Source: Amycolatopsis japonica (GTDB taxonomy: Bacteria; Actinomycetota; Actinomycetes; Mycobacteriales; Pseudonocardiaceae). Taken from it: a stretch of DNA of 64,000 nucleotides. A program made the position numbers and the translations under genes. The notes under the pieces are model-generated. The model was not told where the DNA came from and did no database searches. It saw nothing but the letters and a program-made list of their open reading frames with translations. This document shows positions 1 to 7,895 of this stretch, in pieces; position 1 is the first letter of the stretch, and the number at the start of each line of letters is the position of its first letter. Where the stretch lies: positions 248,001 through 312,000 of the forward strand of contig NZ_CP008953.1 of NCBI RefSeq assembly GCF_000732925.1, in the 5' to 3' direction.

Positions 1-1148
1 TCTACGAGGTCGCCGGGCACACCGAGACCGAGCACGCGAACGTCCTGTTCATGGACGACGACGTGCTGCTGGAGCCGGATCTGGTGATCCGGATGACCGC
101 GTTCTCCAACCGCACGGTCAACCCGGTCATCGTCGGCGGGCAGATGCTGAACCTGCTGCACCCGAACCAGCTGCACGTCGGCGCCGAATACGCCCGGCTG
201 AACACGCTGGAGCCCGGCCAGCCGGTGACGCACTCGCTCTCGACCGCCGACCTGCTCGGCGTCGACGAGGAGACCCTCAAACCGAACCGCCAGGAACGCC
301 GCCTCGACGCCGGGTACAACGGCTGGTGGTCGTGCCTGATCCCGTACGAGGTCGTCAAGGCCACGGGCTACCCGCTGCCGTTCTTCTTCCAGTGGGACGA
401 CGCGGAGTACAGCTACCGCGCCCGCGCGCACGGCTTCCCCACGGTCACCCTTCCGGGCGCCGGCGTCTGGCACGCCGACTTCCACTGGAAGGACTGGGAC
501 GAGTGGCACCGCTACTTCAACCTGCGGAACTCGATCATCACCGCCGCGCTGCACTCGCCGTTCAACCTGAACCTGCTCTCGCGCGTGCTCATCGCGCAGC
601 TGGTCCGGTACCTGCTCGGCATGCAGTACGGCCTGTCCGCCACGCTGATCAAGGCCGTCGAGGACTTCCTCGAGGGGCCGGAGGTCCTGCGTGACGGCGG
701 CGTCGCCGCGATGAAGGAGATCCGCCGGATCCGCGACGAGTACCCCGAGACCAAACGGCACAAGGCCACCGACGTCCCGGGTATCGCGTCGAACGACATC
801 GGCATCATCAACAGCGCGCCGCGGCCCAGCATGCAGCGTCTGGTGCTGATCAAGCGGATCCTCGACCGGGTGCTCGGCCGCAGCCGTCACTCGCTCGGCG
901 CGATCCCGATCGACGAGGCCCACTGGTGGCACGTCGCGACCTTCGACACCGCCGTCGTCACCGACGCTTCGCAGGAAGGCGTGCGGGTCCGCTCGTACGA
1001 CCGCGCGAAGATGTTCGACCTGGCGCGCCGGGGCGCGAAGGTGATCCAGCGGCTCCGCAAGGAAGGCGCGGCGGTGCAGGAGCAGTACAAGCGCTCCATG
1101 CCCGAGCTGACCTCGCGGGACAACTGGAAGCGGCTTTACGAGCTGTAA
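1..1148 (+). CDS. glfT2: Galactofuranosyltransferase GlfT2, C-terminal part (5' end outside window)
   Basis: This is the C-terminal ~380 residues of a GlfT2-type polymerising UDP-galactofuranosyltransferase, which extends the arabinogalactan galactan chain at the inner face of the membrane. The reading frame is open from the first bases. The metal-binding triple Asp (FMDDDV) falls at about 48-65. Downstream are the catalytic-site motif QWDDAEY (about 390-410) and a His/Trp-rich stretch (VWHADFHWKDWDEWHRYF), both as in GlfT2. The C-terminal helical domain is complete and ends at TAA. The N-terminal domain and start codon lie upstream of the window. aftB, glfT1, wzt and wzm downstream fit the same cell-wall pathway. 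Confidence 0.93.
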   Translation, partial: YEVAGHTETEHANVLFMDDDVLLEPDLVIRMTAFSNRTVNPVIVGGQMLNLLHPNQLHVGAEYARLNTLEPGQPVTHSLSTADLLGVDEETLKPNRQERRLDAGYNGWWSCLIPYEVVKATGYPLPFFFQWDDAEYSYRARAHGFPTVTLPGAGVWHADFHWKDWDEWHRYFNLRNSIITAALHSPFNLNLLSRVLIAQLVRYLLGMQYGLSATLIKAVEDFLEGPEVLRDGGVAAMKEIRRIRDEYPETKRHKATDVPGIASNDIGIINSAPRPSMQRLVLIKRILDRVLGRSRHSLGAIPIDEAHWWHVATFDTAVVTDASQEGVRVRSYDRAKMFDLARRGAKVIQRLRKEGAAVQEQYKRSMPELTSRDNWKRLYEL

Positions 1149-1173
1149 GCACGCTTCGCTTCACTCGCGTGCT

Positions 1174-1220
1174 AGGAAAGGCTCTTTCCTTGCAAATTTT
1201 GCAAGGAAAGAGCCTTTCCT
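1174..1220. repeat. 47-bp perfect palindrome, intergenic repeat family 1 (copy 1)
   Basis: Two 23-bp arms (1174-1196 and 1198-1220) are exact reverse complements around one central T. The core reads CTTTCCTTGCAAA then its complement. Each arm is itself partly self-complementary (AGGAAAG...CTTTCCT). It follows the glfT2 stop by 25 bp and could act as a terminator, although there is no long T tract. Very similar elements lie at 18528-18570 and 54689-54737, so it belongs to a dispersed family. Confidence 0.85.
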
Positions 1221-1248
1221 TGCGTTCGGGGACGGGCGACAAGAGGTC

Positions 1249-1268
1249 AAGTAAGGGTAGCCTTACTT
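1249..1268. promoter_or_regulatory. Candidate iron-box-like operator before the acyl-CoA dehydrogenase
   Basis: The arms AAGTAAGG (1249-1256) and CCTTACTT (1261-1268) are exact inverted repeats separated by GTAG. The centre GGGTAGCCT resembles the DtxR/IdeR iron-box core (GGTTAGCCTAACC), matching 12 of 19 consensus positions by eye. It ends 2 bp before the ATG at 1271, so bound protein would block a leaderless or very short-leader transcript. The site is visible directly; assigning it to IdeR is inference. Confidence 0.5.
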
Positions 1269-1270
1269 GT

Positions 1271-2284
1271 ATGACGGATCTGGTCACCCGAGCCCAAGCC
1301 CTCGCCGATGATCTCCTCTTCCCCGCGGCCACCGAAGTCGACCTCAAGGGCGAAGTGCCCTCAAGCCACTTCGACGCTCTCGCCGCCGAAGGCTTCTACG
1401 GTCTCGCGGCGCCCAAGGAAGCCGGCGGTCCGGGCGTCGACCTCCCGACGATCGTCCAGGTCCTGGAGACCCTGGCGGGCGGCTGCCTCAGCACGATGTT
1501 CACCTGGATCCAGCACCACGGCCTGGTCGCGGCGCTCACGACGGCGGGCAACGCGGAACTGCGCGACCGCTATCTCCCGCGGCTGGTCAGCGGGGAGCTC
1601 AAGGCGGGCGCCGCGTTCGCCGCGGTGATCCCGACCCCGCCCAGGTTGCGCGCGGAACGCGTCGAGGGCGGCTACCTGCTCGACGGCGAGGCCCCGTTCG
1701 TCAGCGGCTGGGGCGTCATCGACCTGCTCCAGCTCTGCGCCCGCGACGGCGACACCGTCGTGAGCGCGATCATCGACCCGGTGGCGGGGGAGCGGCTGGA
1801 GGCCCGGCCGCTCGACCTCGTCGCGGCGCAGGGCACGGCCACCGTGCACCTCGTCTTCACCCGCTACTTCCTGCCCGACGACCGCGTCTACGGGAAGATC
1901 CCGCACGCCGATTTCGTCGCGGGCAACACTTTCGCCTCCCGGCTCAACGGCTGCGCGCCCCTCGGCCTCGCCGCCCGTGCCGCGCGGCTCATCGAGGAAC
2001 TCGGGAAGGCCGACGTCGCCGCCGGGATCCGGGCCGAGATCGACGCCGCCCGGCTGCGGCTCGACGCGGCACTCGCCGATCCGCCGTCGCTGCCCGCGGC
2101 CAGGGCGGCGGGCGCGGAGCTCGCCTTCCGGGCCGCGGGCGCGCTGGTCGCGGCCAACGGCAGCACGTCGGTACTCGCCGGACGACACCCCCAGCGGCTC
2201 GTCCGGGAAGCCACCTTCCTGCTGGTCGCCGCCAGCCGTCCGGAGATCAAAACGGGACTGCTGGAGCTCTTCTCCCGGAACTAG
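1271..2284 (+). CDS. Acyl-CoA dehydrogenase family flavoprotein
   Basis: A 337-residue protein of the acyl-CoA dehydrogenase fold. The helical N-terminal domain runs from about residue 1 to 110 (LAAEGFYGLAAPKEAGG is a typical motif). The middle beta domain has the FVSGWG substrate/FAD-contact loop at about 140. The C-terminal helical domain is shorter than in catabolic enzymes (usually ~380 residues). The ATG at 1271 is chosen because homology begins there. No ribosome binding site precedes it and a palindromic operator ends 2 bp upstream, suggesting leaderless translation. The substrate is unknown. Siderophore-type acyl dehydrogenases (MbtN/FadE14) are an iron-regulated precedent, but no siderophore genes are nearby. 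Confidence 0.8.
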   Translation: MTDLVTRAQALADDLLFPAATEVDLKGEVPSSHFDALAAEGFYGLAAPKEAGGPGVDLPTIVQVLETLAGGCLSTMFTWIQHHGLVAALTTAGNAELRDRYLPRLVSGELKAGAAFAAVIPTPPRLRAERVEGGYLLDGEAPFVSGWGVIDLLQLCARDGDTVVSAIIDPVAGERLEARPLDLVAAQGTATVHLVFTRYFLPDDRVYGKIPHADFVAGNTFASRLNGCAPLGLAARAARLIEELGKADVAAGIRAEIDAARLRLDAALADPPSLPAARAAGAELAFRAAGALVAANGSTSVLAGRHPQRLVREATFLLVAASRPEIKTGLLELFSRN

Positions 2285-2523
2285 TGCAGCCCGAACACTC
2301 TCGTCTTGCGGTTCAGATCGTCGATGTAGGCGGCGGCGACGTGGGAGAAGTTGATCGCCACCTCGGAGTCGTCCCTCGTCTGGATCGTCTGCACCGAACC
2401 GGTGCGGACGAAATGCGAGAGATCCTTGGTCAGCCGTTCGGTTTCTTCCGTCGTGAGCGCGAAGAGCAGCGGCTCCCCGCCGGTGGCGAGATGGAGGACG
2501 AGCGCGGGTTTCTGGTCTGCCAT
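2281..2523 (-). CDS. Conserved-looking 80-aa hypothetical protein
   Basis: A small soluble protein of 80 residues, transcribed toward the acyl-CoA dehydrogenase and overlapping its stop by 4 bp. It has alternating beta-like and helical segments (ALVLHLATGGEPLLFALT, then TERLTKDLSHFVRTG, then SVQTIQTRDDSEVAINFSHV) and no signal peptide or metal motif. The ATG at 2523 (MADQKPAL) gives the most protein-like N-terminus; an upstream in-frame start would add 12 residues. I do not recognise the family. Codon use looks like that of a real gene. Confidence 0.6.
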   Translation of the reverse strand: MADQKPALVLHLATGGEPLLFALTTEETERLTKDLSHFVRTGSVQTIQTRDDSEVAINFSHVAAAYIDDLNRKTRVFGLH

Positions 2524-2637
2524 GGATCCATGGCACCAGCCGTGATCACGGCCGGGCAAGCGGGTTCGCTGCGGGCGTATCGGGCGCGTGGACTACGTTC
2601 ATCCCGACGGACAAGACACCCGCGGGGGGAAATGGCG

Positions 2638-3402
2638 ATGCCGCATTCGTTCTCGTTGTCGCTGGCGGCGGTGGACATCCTGCTCGAACACGGCCGGTTC
2701 GGGCCGGCGCCCGTCCCGTTCGAGATCCCGCACATCGGCACGACGACCGATCAGCGCGCGATGGTGCGCGAGGCCGTCTTCCGTGACCTCGAAGGCCGTG
2801 GCCTGATGCGCGGCGGCAGGCTCGACGCCGACGTCGAACTCGCGATCGCGACCTTCGCCGACCCGCAGCTCGCCGTCTGGGCGGTCGCGCAGATGGACAA
2901 GGACAAGCAGCTGCTCGCGAGGGCGGCGACGAACGGGCAGTTCGCGGTCGTCGTGCGCCAGGACGAGAACCTGCTCGTGTTCGAGGAGACCAGGCCGACC
3001 GCGATCGTCGCGTCGATCGTCGACCTGCTGCCGCTCACCCCGGCAGGCCCCGGTCAGTCGGTCACCATCGCGAAGCCGGCGAGCGCGCCGAAGCGCCCTC
3101 GAAACGACGACACGTACGACCCCTTCGCCAAGGTCAGCGGGCCGCGGTCGCACGGGTCGAACCCGCAGCTGCGGCACGTGGAGCGGATCTTCGAGAAGCC
3201 GAAGACGCGAGTGGGCCAGTTCAGCGTGTTCATCCGCGGTGGCCAGGTCTTCCCGCCGCTGGCGTGGTTCGACACCGAAGCGGGCCGCTTCATGATGACT
3301 TCGCGCCAGGCGGCCGACGGGCAAAGCTGGCTGACCTACGCTCCCGCCGACAACGCGAGGATCGCTCAGCAGCTGTATGCCCAGCTCGAAGGGCAGTTCT
3401 GA
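2638..3402 (+). CDS. EspG-family ESX (type VII secretion) chaperone, cassette A
   Basis: A protein of about 254 residues of the EspG family, cytosolic chaperones that bind PPE-type substrates before export by ESX systems. Typical features are an N-terminal strand-helix unit (SLSLAAVDILLEHGRFG), a beta-rich centre and a C-terminal half with LAWFDTEAGRFMM and a final helix. A GGGGGGA ribosome site at about 2625-2630 is best spaced for the ATG at 2638; the ATG at 2632 is an alternative. It begins cassette A: partner 3546, lipoprotein 4029, WXG protein 4591, all co-directional. Its client is probably the 4591 protein (inference). Confidence 0.85.
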   Translation: MPHSFSLSLAAVDILLEHGRFGPAPVPFEIPHIGTTTDQRAMVREAVFRDLEGRGLMRGGRLDADVELAIATFADPQLAVWAVAQMDKDKQLLARAATNGQFAVVVRQDENLLVFEETRPTAIVASIVDLLPLTPAGPGQSVTIAKPASAPKRPRNDDTYDPFAKVSGPRSHGSNPQLRHVERIFEKPKTRVGQFSVFIRGGQVFPPLAWFDTEAGRFMMTSRQAADGQSWLTYAPADNARIAQQLYAQLEGQF

Positions 3403-3545
3403 ACCACGGGGAACCGGGGTGACGCCCGTTTCGTCACAGTCACGGAGATCTTCGGCGATCGGTGAATCACCGTCGCGCTGAGTGCCCGGCTAGTAGACTG
3501 CCGGGCGATACGCACGGGCGAGCAGACGAGGCAGTGGGGCGGGCG

Positions 3546-4022
3546 ATGGCTTTCGAAGCGGACGGCGGACAGGCGGCACCGGACTTCTCGATCGGCGCGG
3601 CCATGGGCGCGGCAGCCGGTTATGTGGCGGCGGGTGGCCTGAACGCGGCCGCGGTAGCCCAGGTGAGCGCGGAGACCCAGAAGCTGGTCTCGGCCGCCAA
3701 GAGCGGCGGCTTCAAGATCACCTCCGAAGGCGTCAAGCCGCTGCTCAAAGCGGTGCGCGACATGGGGACCGAGCTCACCAGGCTGGAGCGGCAGACGATC
3801 CGGCTCTCCGAAGCGCCGCAGCTCGGCGACCACCCGTACGGCAGGGCCGTCGCGGCCCACGACCAGAAGGGCGCCGCCCAGTCGGCCAATTCGGCGAGTG
3901 CCGTGCTCGGCAAGTTCAAGCAGGTCGTGCAGGACACCGAGGAAGCGCTGTTGCGCGCGTCGGGGCAGTACAAGAAGAAGGAAGACGAAACGGTCGAGGC
4001 GCTCGATCGGCTCAAGAACTGA
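3546..4022 (+). CDS. Helical ESX substrate/partner with YxxxE signal, cassette A
   Basis: A 158-residue, almost wholly helical protein without a signal peptide. An Ala/Gly-rich N-terminus is followed by GGFKITSEGVKPLL (about 54-67), a helix, the linker PQLGDHPYG, and a last helix carrying YKKKE (Y142-E146). YKKKE fits the YxxxD/E type VII secretion signal. The same pattern recurs in the proteins at 40734-41144 and 56634-57113. GTGGGGCGGG precedes the ATG. It lies between EspG and a DUF3558 lipoprotein in an operon-like row. By analogy with mycobacterial PE proteins it may pair with the WXG protein at 4591; that is inference. Confidence 0.7.
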   Translation: MAFEADGGQAAPDFSIGAAMGAAAGYVAAGGLNAAAVAQVSAETQKLVSAAKSGGFKITSEGVKPLLKAVRDMGTELTRLERQTIRLSEAPQLGDHPYGRAVAAHDQKGAAQSANSASAVLGKFKQVVQDTEEALLRASGQYKKKEDETVEALDRLKN

Positions 4023-4028
4023 GGCGGA

Positions 4029-4580
4029 ATGAAGAAGCTGCTCCTCGTACCGCTGACCGCGGCCGCGTTCGTGCTCGCGGCCTGTTCCACCGAAAAGCCG
4101 GGCACGCCCTCCGCGGCGCCGTCGTCGCCGTCGCAAGGCGGCGAGTCCACCGCCCCGACGACGGCCACCGGTGGCGCCGACCCCGCGTCGATCGATCCGT
4201 GCTCGCTCCTCGGCGTGACCGATCTCGCGTCGTATGGCACCTTCAAGGCGCCGGTTCCCCAGAACGACGCCGGTGCCCGTGGCTGCGAGTTCACCAAGGA
4301 GGCCGAGACGGCGGCGGACGCCGTCTCGCTCGGCGTCGACATCCGTGACAAGCAGGGCATCGACAGCGTCTCCGACGGCGGGAACGGCAAGACCACCGGC
4401 AACGTCAACGGCCGCAAAGCGGTACTCGTCCCGAAACCGCCCTCCGGCTGCCTGATGGCGCTCGAAATCGGCGCCTCGGCCCGGGCCGACATCGTGGTCG
4501 TCGCCTCGGATCCGGAGAAGTCGTGCGGGATGGCGGAAAAGATCGCCGACATCGTCGAACCGAAACTTCCGAAGGGCTAG
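4029..4580 (+). CDS. DUF3558 family lipoprotein, cassette A
   Basis: A 183-residue lipoprotein. The N-terminus MKKLLLVPLTAAAFVLAAC contains the lipobox LAAC, with the lipidated Cys at position 19. A Ser/Thr/Pro-rich linker follows to about residue 50. The C-terminal domain starts at DPCSLLG and contains paired cysteines (GCEF, SGCLM, KSCGM), as in DUF3558. The gene starts 6 bp after the partner and ends 10 bp before the WXG protein, so the four genes are probably one transcript. DUF3558 lipoproteins often accompany ESX genes in Pseudonocardiaceae; no biochemical role is established that I can name. Confidence 0.85.
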   Translation: MKKLLLVPLTAAAFVLAACSTEKPGTPSAAPSSPSQGGESTAPTTATGGADPASIDPCSLLGVTDLASYGTFKAPVPQNDAGARGCEFTKEAETAADAVSLGVDIRDKQGIDSVSDGGNGKTTGNVNGRKAVLVPKPPSGCLMALEIGASARADIVVVASDPEKSCGMAEKIADIVEPKLPKG

Positions 4581-4590
4581 GGGGACCAGG

Positions 4591-6048
4591 ATGACCACCA
4601 ACAAGGCTCAGATGACCGAGCAGGAGTACGTCGCCGGTCTCTCGCCCCAAGCCCGGGACCAGTACTACCGGGACAAGGCGAGCGGCGAGGGCGACGACGG
4701 GCCGTTCGGCATCTTCCAGCGGTTGATCGCCCAGGGCAGGGCTCAGCAGCAGTCCGAAGACGTCGGCGACAAGACCGTCGACGAGCTGACCAAGAACAAG
4801 GACGTCAAGTACGTCGAGGGGCTCGAGCCGCCGAACGGCGACTACCTCGGCTACGACCACGAGAAGCTGGAACAGTTCGTCAACAGCAACCTGAACGTCG
4901 AGCAGGTCTCCGAGGTCTCGACCGCGTACCACGAGATCCACAAGGCCTTCGACACCTTCTCGAGGGCGATGGACCAGGCCGTCACCGCTTCGCAGGGCAC
5001 CTGGGAAGGTGACGCGGCGGGCAACGCGCAGGGCTACTTCAAGAGCCTCAGCAAATGGTCCGAGGCGAACTCCCAGAACGCCAAGCTCGCCTCCGAGACG
5101 ATCTACGACCAGGGCACCGCGGCCTCCACCGTGAAGAACACGATGCCCAAGCCGATCCCCTTCAGCTGGAAGGAAGAGGTCGGGGGGTGGATGACGTCGA
5201 ACCCGTTCAACATGGGCGAGAACATCGACAAGTCCATCCAGAAGCAGAAGGACAGCCAGGAGGCCCACACCCAGGCGGCCTCCGCCATGAACAGCTACGA
5301 CAAGTCCTTGTACGAGGCCGCGTCGAAGCAGCCGGTGTTCGCCGAGCCGCCGAAGTTCGGCGAGGGCGGCGGAGGCGGTATCGACGATCCGGGCAAGCCG
5401 CAGCCGTACCAGGTGCCGCCCGGTTCGAACACGCCCGGCTCCAACAACCCCGGCAACACCTACATCCCGCCCGGCAGCGGTGGCGGGGGTAGCGGCGGTG
5501 GTGGAGGCGGTGGCGGCGGCTACGGCTCCAACCTGCCCGGCCCGGGCAGCACCACGGGATCCGGCAGCCTTCCGTCGGGTACGACGCCGTCCGGCTTCCA
5601 GAACGGGCCGGCGCCGATCACCACGTCCGGCCCCAACAACAACACCGCGATGCCGATCAGCCCCATGCCGATGGCGCCGCCCATGATGGGTGGCGGCATG
5701 GGCGACTCGGACTACAACAGCCGAACCGGCCGCGGTGGCGGCGGAAGCGGGTTCGGCCCCGGCAGCGGCGGCGGTTCCACGCCCGGTTCGGGTTCCGCGT
5801 CCGGCGCGGCCCGCCCGGGTGGTATCGGTGCCGCCGAAGCGGCCGCCGGCCGCGGTATGGGCGGTCTCGGCGGCGGCGCGGCCGGTCGCGGCGGGCCGGG
5901 GATGGGCGGCGGCATGGGTGGCCGCGGCCAGCAGTCGGACGGGGACGAGGACACCGAGCACCAGCGTCCGACGTACCTCGTCGAGGGCGACCCCGACGAG
6001 GTCTTCGGGACCGACATGCGCACCGCGCCACCGGTCATCGGCGAGTAG
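4591..6048 (+). CDS. WXG-domain, Gly/Pro-rich ESX-associated protein with PPVIG tail, cassette A
   Basis: A 485-residue protein. Residues 1-260 are helical and contain TWEGDAAGNAQGYF (W138), a WXG turn as in WXG100/PPE-type proteins. Residues ~265-450 are low complexity, rich in Gly, Pro and Ser with Met patches (MPMAPPMMGGGMG). The end is a conserved acidic tail, TYLVEGDPDEVFG then APPVIGE. This tail recurs in the proteins at 38737-40722 and 57113-58246. There is no signal peptide, so export would be by ESX with EspG and the YxxxE partner (inference). It is not a canonical PPE protein. A strong hairpin follows the stop. Confidence 0.75.
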   Translation: MTTNKAQMTEQEYVAGLSPQARDQYYRDKASGEGDDGPFGIFQRLIAQGRAQQQSEDVGDKTVDELTKNKDVKYVEGLEPPNGDYLGYDHEKLEQFVNSNLNVEQVSEVSTAYHEIHKAFDTFSRAMDQAVTASQGTWEGDAAGNAQGYFKSLSKWSEANSQNAKLASETIYDQGTAASTVKNTMPKPIPFSWKEEVGGWMTSNPFNMGENIDKSIQKQKDSQEAHTQAASAMNSYDKSLYEAASKQPVFAEPPKFGEGGGGGIDDPGKPQPYQVPPGSNTPGSNNPGNTYIPPGSGGGGSGGGGGGGGGYGSNLPGPGSTTGSGSLPSGTTPSGFQNGPAPITTSGPNNNTAMPISPMPMAPPMMGGGMGDSDYNSRTGRGGGGSGFGPGSGGGSTPGSGSASGAARPGGIGAAEAAAGRGMGGLGGGAAGRGGPGMGGGMGGRGQQSDGDEDTEHQRPTYLVEGDPDEVFGTDMRTAPPVIGE

Positions 6049-6057
6049 ACGTCTCCG

Positions 6058-6099
6058 AAAAGGCCCTTCCGCACGCCAGGCGTGCGGAAGGGCCTTTTT
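6058..6099. terminator. Bidirectional terminator between cassette A and aftB
   Basis: An 18-bp perfect stem (6058-6075 with 6081-6098, AAAAGGCCCTTCCGCACG) has a 5-nt loop and is flanked by A and T runs on the two sides. It lies between convergent genes, so it can serve both strands. Confidence 0.85.
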
Positions 6100-6111
6100 C
6101 GTATCCGGAGG

Positions 6112-7839
6112 TCAGCGTCCGAACTGCGCGACGTACGGGTCGCGGTCGTAGCGCAGGCTGGACCGGCCGACCGAATGCACCAGGTTCTGCCAGAACCGGT
6201 TCCCGGTCAGCGGTGCTCGCACGGAAGCCAGCATTTCCTGGATCTCGGGCCGCGCGAGGGAACGCCTCGCGGACGCGATCTCCTCCGCGGGAACCACGCC
6301 TTCGGTCGCCGCGGACAGCTCTTCCGGCGTGCCCCGGCCCGCGTCCGCGAGGGTCCAGGCGACCGAGAGCAGCTTGTCGTGCCCCATCGCCCCGCCTTCG
6401 ATCGAGAGCGAGTGCGACGCCAGCGGGCTCGCCAAGCCGAGGTCGTCGACCACCTTGTAGTCGTAGGACAGCAGCATTCCGGGGAAGCCGAGTGCGCCGG
6501 GAGAGGAGACCACGGTCCGCTCCCGCGCCGGCACGACGAGCCATCGATGGTAACGCGACACCGCGACGACAGGCCCCTGCTCGCCTTCCATGGCCGTGGC
6601 CAGTTCCGGCAGATACCCGATGGCCTTGGCGGCGTCCTCGGCCAGGATCGGATGGGACTTGCCCGTGGTGTCGAGCCAGAAGACGCGGGAATCGGTGATG
6701 GCGTGGGCGCCGATCTTGTGCTCGACCGCCGAGGGCGCCCGCAGCCAGCCTCCGCTCACCACGGCCCACACACCGAGCACCAGCAGGGGCAGCGCGGTCC
6801 ACTTGCTCAGCGGTACGGCGAGCACCGGGAGGAGAAGCAGCAGGAGCGACGGAAGCAGCATCCGGCCGTGCATGTAGTCACCGCCGACGCGCGTGACGTA
6901 GAAGAGCAGGCAAAGCGCGGCGACGACCGGCATCACGACCGCGATGGTCGTCGCACGCGTCAGCCTCCGAAGCACCAAGGCCGCGAGAACCACCAGCGTG
7001 AGCAGCGGGATCACCAGCAGATACGGGTCGAGCAGATCGGCGATGTAGAAGAATCCCCGGTCCCAGCGGGCCTTCGAGGCTTCTTTCGCCAGCGCGGTGT
7101 TCGGCGTGATCAGGCCGTAGTAGCCCATCCGGAACACTTGATAGCCGGCCGGCAGTGCGCCCGCGACGAGAATCCAGAGCAGGGCGCGTTTCCAGCCCGG
7201 CTTGGCGATGAGGAGCAAGGCGACGCCCCCCAGCGCCGTCACCACCGCGAATTCGGGGCGGACCAGCGGGCCGAGGCCGAGGATGAACACCGTCGCCCAT
7301 GGTCGCGTGTCGGGCCGGGTGGCGTGGCGGACCAACAGCCACCACACGCCGGCGAGCCAGCAGGTGACGAGGCCGGTTTCGAGGCCCGATGTCGCGAAGT
7401 CCCAGAACGGGGAGAGGCCGAGAAGCAGGAGTGCTCCGGCGGGAATGATCGGTTTCGAGGGATGCAGGCGCCGCGCGCCGTCGAGGCCGAGCGCCAATCC
7501 GGCGACCGCGAAGAACAGTCCGAGAACGACGGCGGCCCATTCGAGCCGGACGCCGAGGAGGCCGGGAAGTGCGAGGAGGTACGTCCAAAGGGTGCTGGTG
7601 TTCGCTTCGACGCGTTCACCGGCGTTGAAGACCGGACCGTTGCCGTCCAAGAGGTTCTGCACGGTCCGAAGCACGATCAGTCCGTCGTCGCACACCCATC
7701 TTCGGTTCCAGGCGATGACCGCGAAGAGTGCCACGACCAGCCCGATGGTGACGAAATTCCCGTCGAACCGGCGGCTGGGTCTATGTCTGGATCTAGGTCT
7801 CGCCTCGGTGGTTTCCAGCGCGAGTACAGGTGCGTTCAC
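6112..7839 (-). CDS. aftB: AftB-like terminal arabinofuranosyltransferase (GT-C membrane protein)
   Basis: A polytopic GT-C glycosyltransferase that would add terminal beta-1,2-arabinofuranosyl residues from decaprenyl-phosphoarabinose at the outer membrane face. After a short basic N-terminus, TM1 (VTIGLVVALFAVIAW) is followed by the acidic loop CDDGLI, whose Asp pair matches the GT-C catalytic loop. About nine more TM segments and a soluble C-terminal domain follow. The frame extends upstream to 7947, but that would overlap glfT1 by ~50 bp, so the GTG at 7839 is preferred; the start is uncertain. Placement beside glfT1, wzt and wzm supports an arabinogalactan role. Confidence 0.82.
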   Translation of the reverse strand: MNAPVLALETTEARPRSRHRPSRRFDGNFVTIGLVVALFAVIAWNRRWVCDDGLIVLRTVQNLLDGNGPVFNAGERVEANTSTLWTYLLALPGLLGVRLEWAAVVLGLFFAVAGLALGLDGARRLHPSKPIIPAGALLLLGLSPFWDFATSGLETGLVTCWLAGVWWLLVRHATRPDTRPWATVFILGLGPLVRPEFAVVTALGGVALLLIAKPGWKRALLWILVAGALPAGYQVFRMGYYGLITPNTALAKEASKARWDRGFFYIADLLDPYLLVIPLLTLVVLAALVLRRLTRATTIAVVMPVVAALCLLFYVTRVGGDYMHGRMLLPSLLLLLLPVLAVPLSKWTALPLLVLGVWAVVSGGWLRAPSAVEHKIGAHAITDSRVFWLDTTGKSHPILAEDAAKAIGYLPELATAMEGEQGPVVAVSRYHRWLVVPARERTVVSSPGALGFPGMLLSYDYKVVDDLGLASPLASHSLSIEGGAMGHDKLLSVAWTLADAGRGTPEELSAATEGVVPAEEIASARRSLARPEIQEMLASVRAPLTGNRFWQNLVHSVGRSSLRYDRDPYVAQFGR

Positions 7840-7895
7840 GAGCTGAGCACGCCTGAGGCCGGGCACAGGTTGCCCGGCCACGGCCGGATATGCGC

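Noticed and set aside
1361..2536. Long minus-strand open frame (391 codons) opposite the acyl-CoA dehydrogenase
   Set aside because: Arg/Gly/Asp-rich composition typical of a high-GC antisense shadow; the plus-strand protein has clear family motifs.
5480..5530. Gly-rich repeat in cassette A protein as a CRISPR or satellite array
   Set aside because: It is codon-periodic GGN coding for polyglycine inside an open frame, with no spacers.
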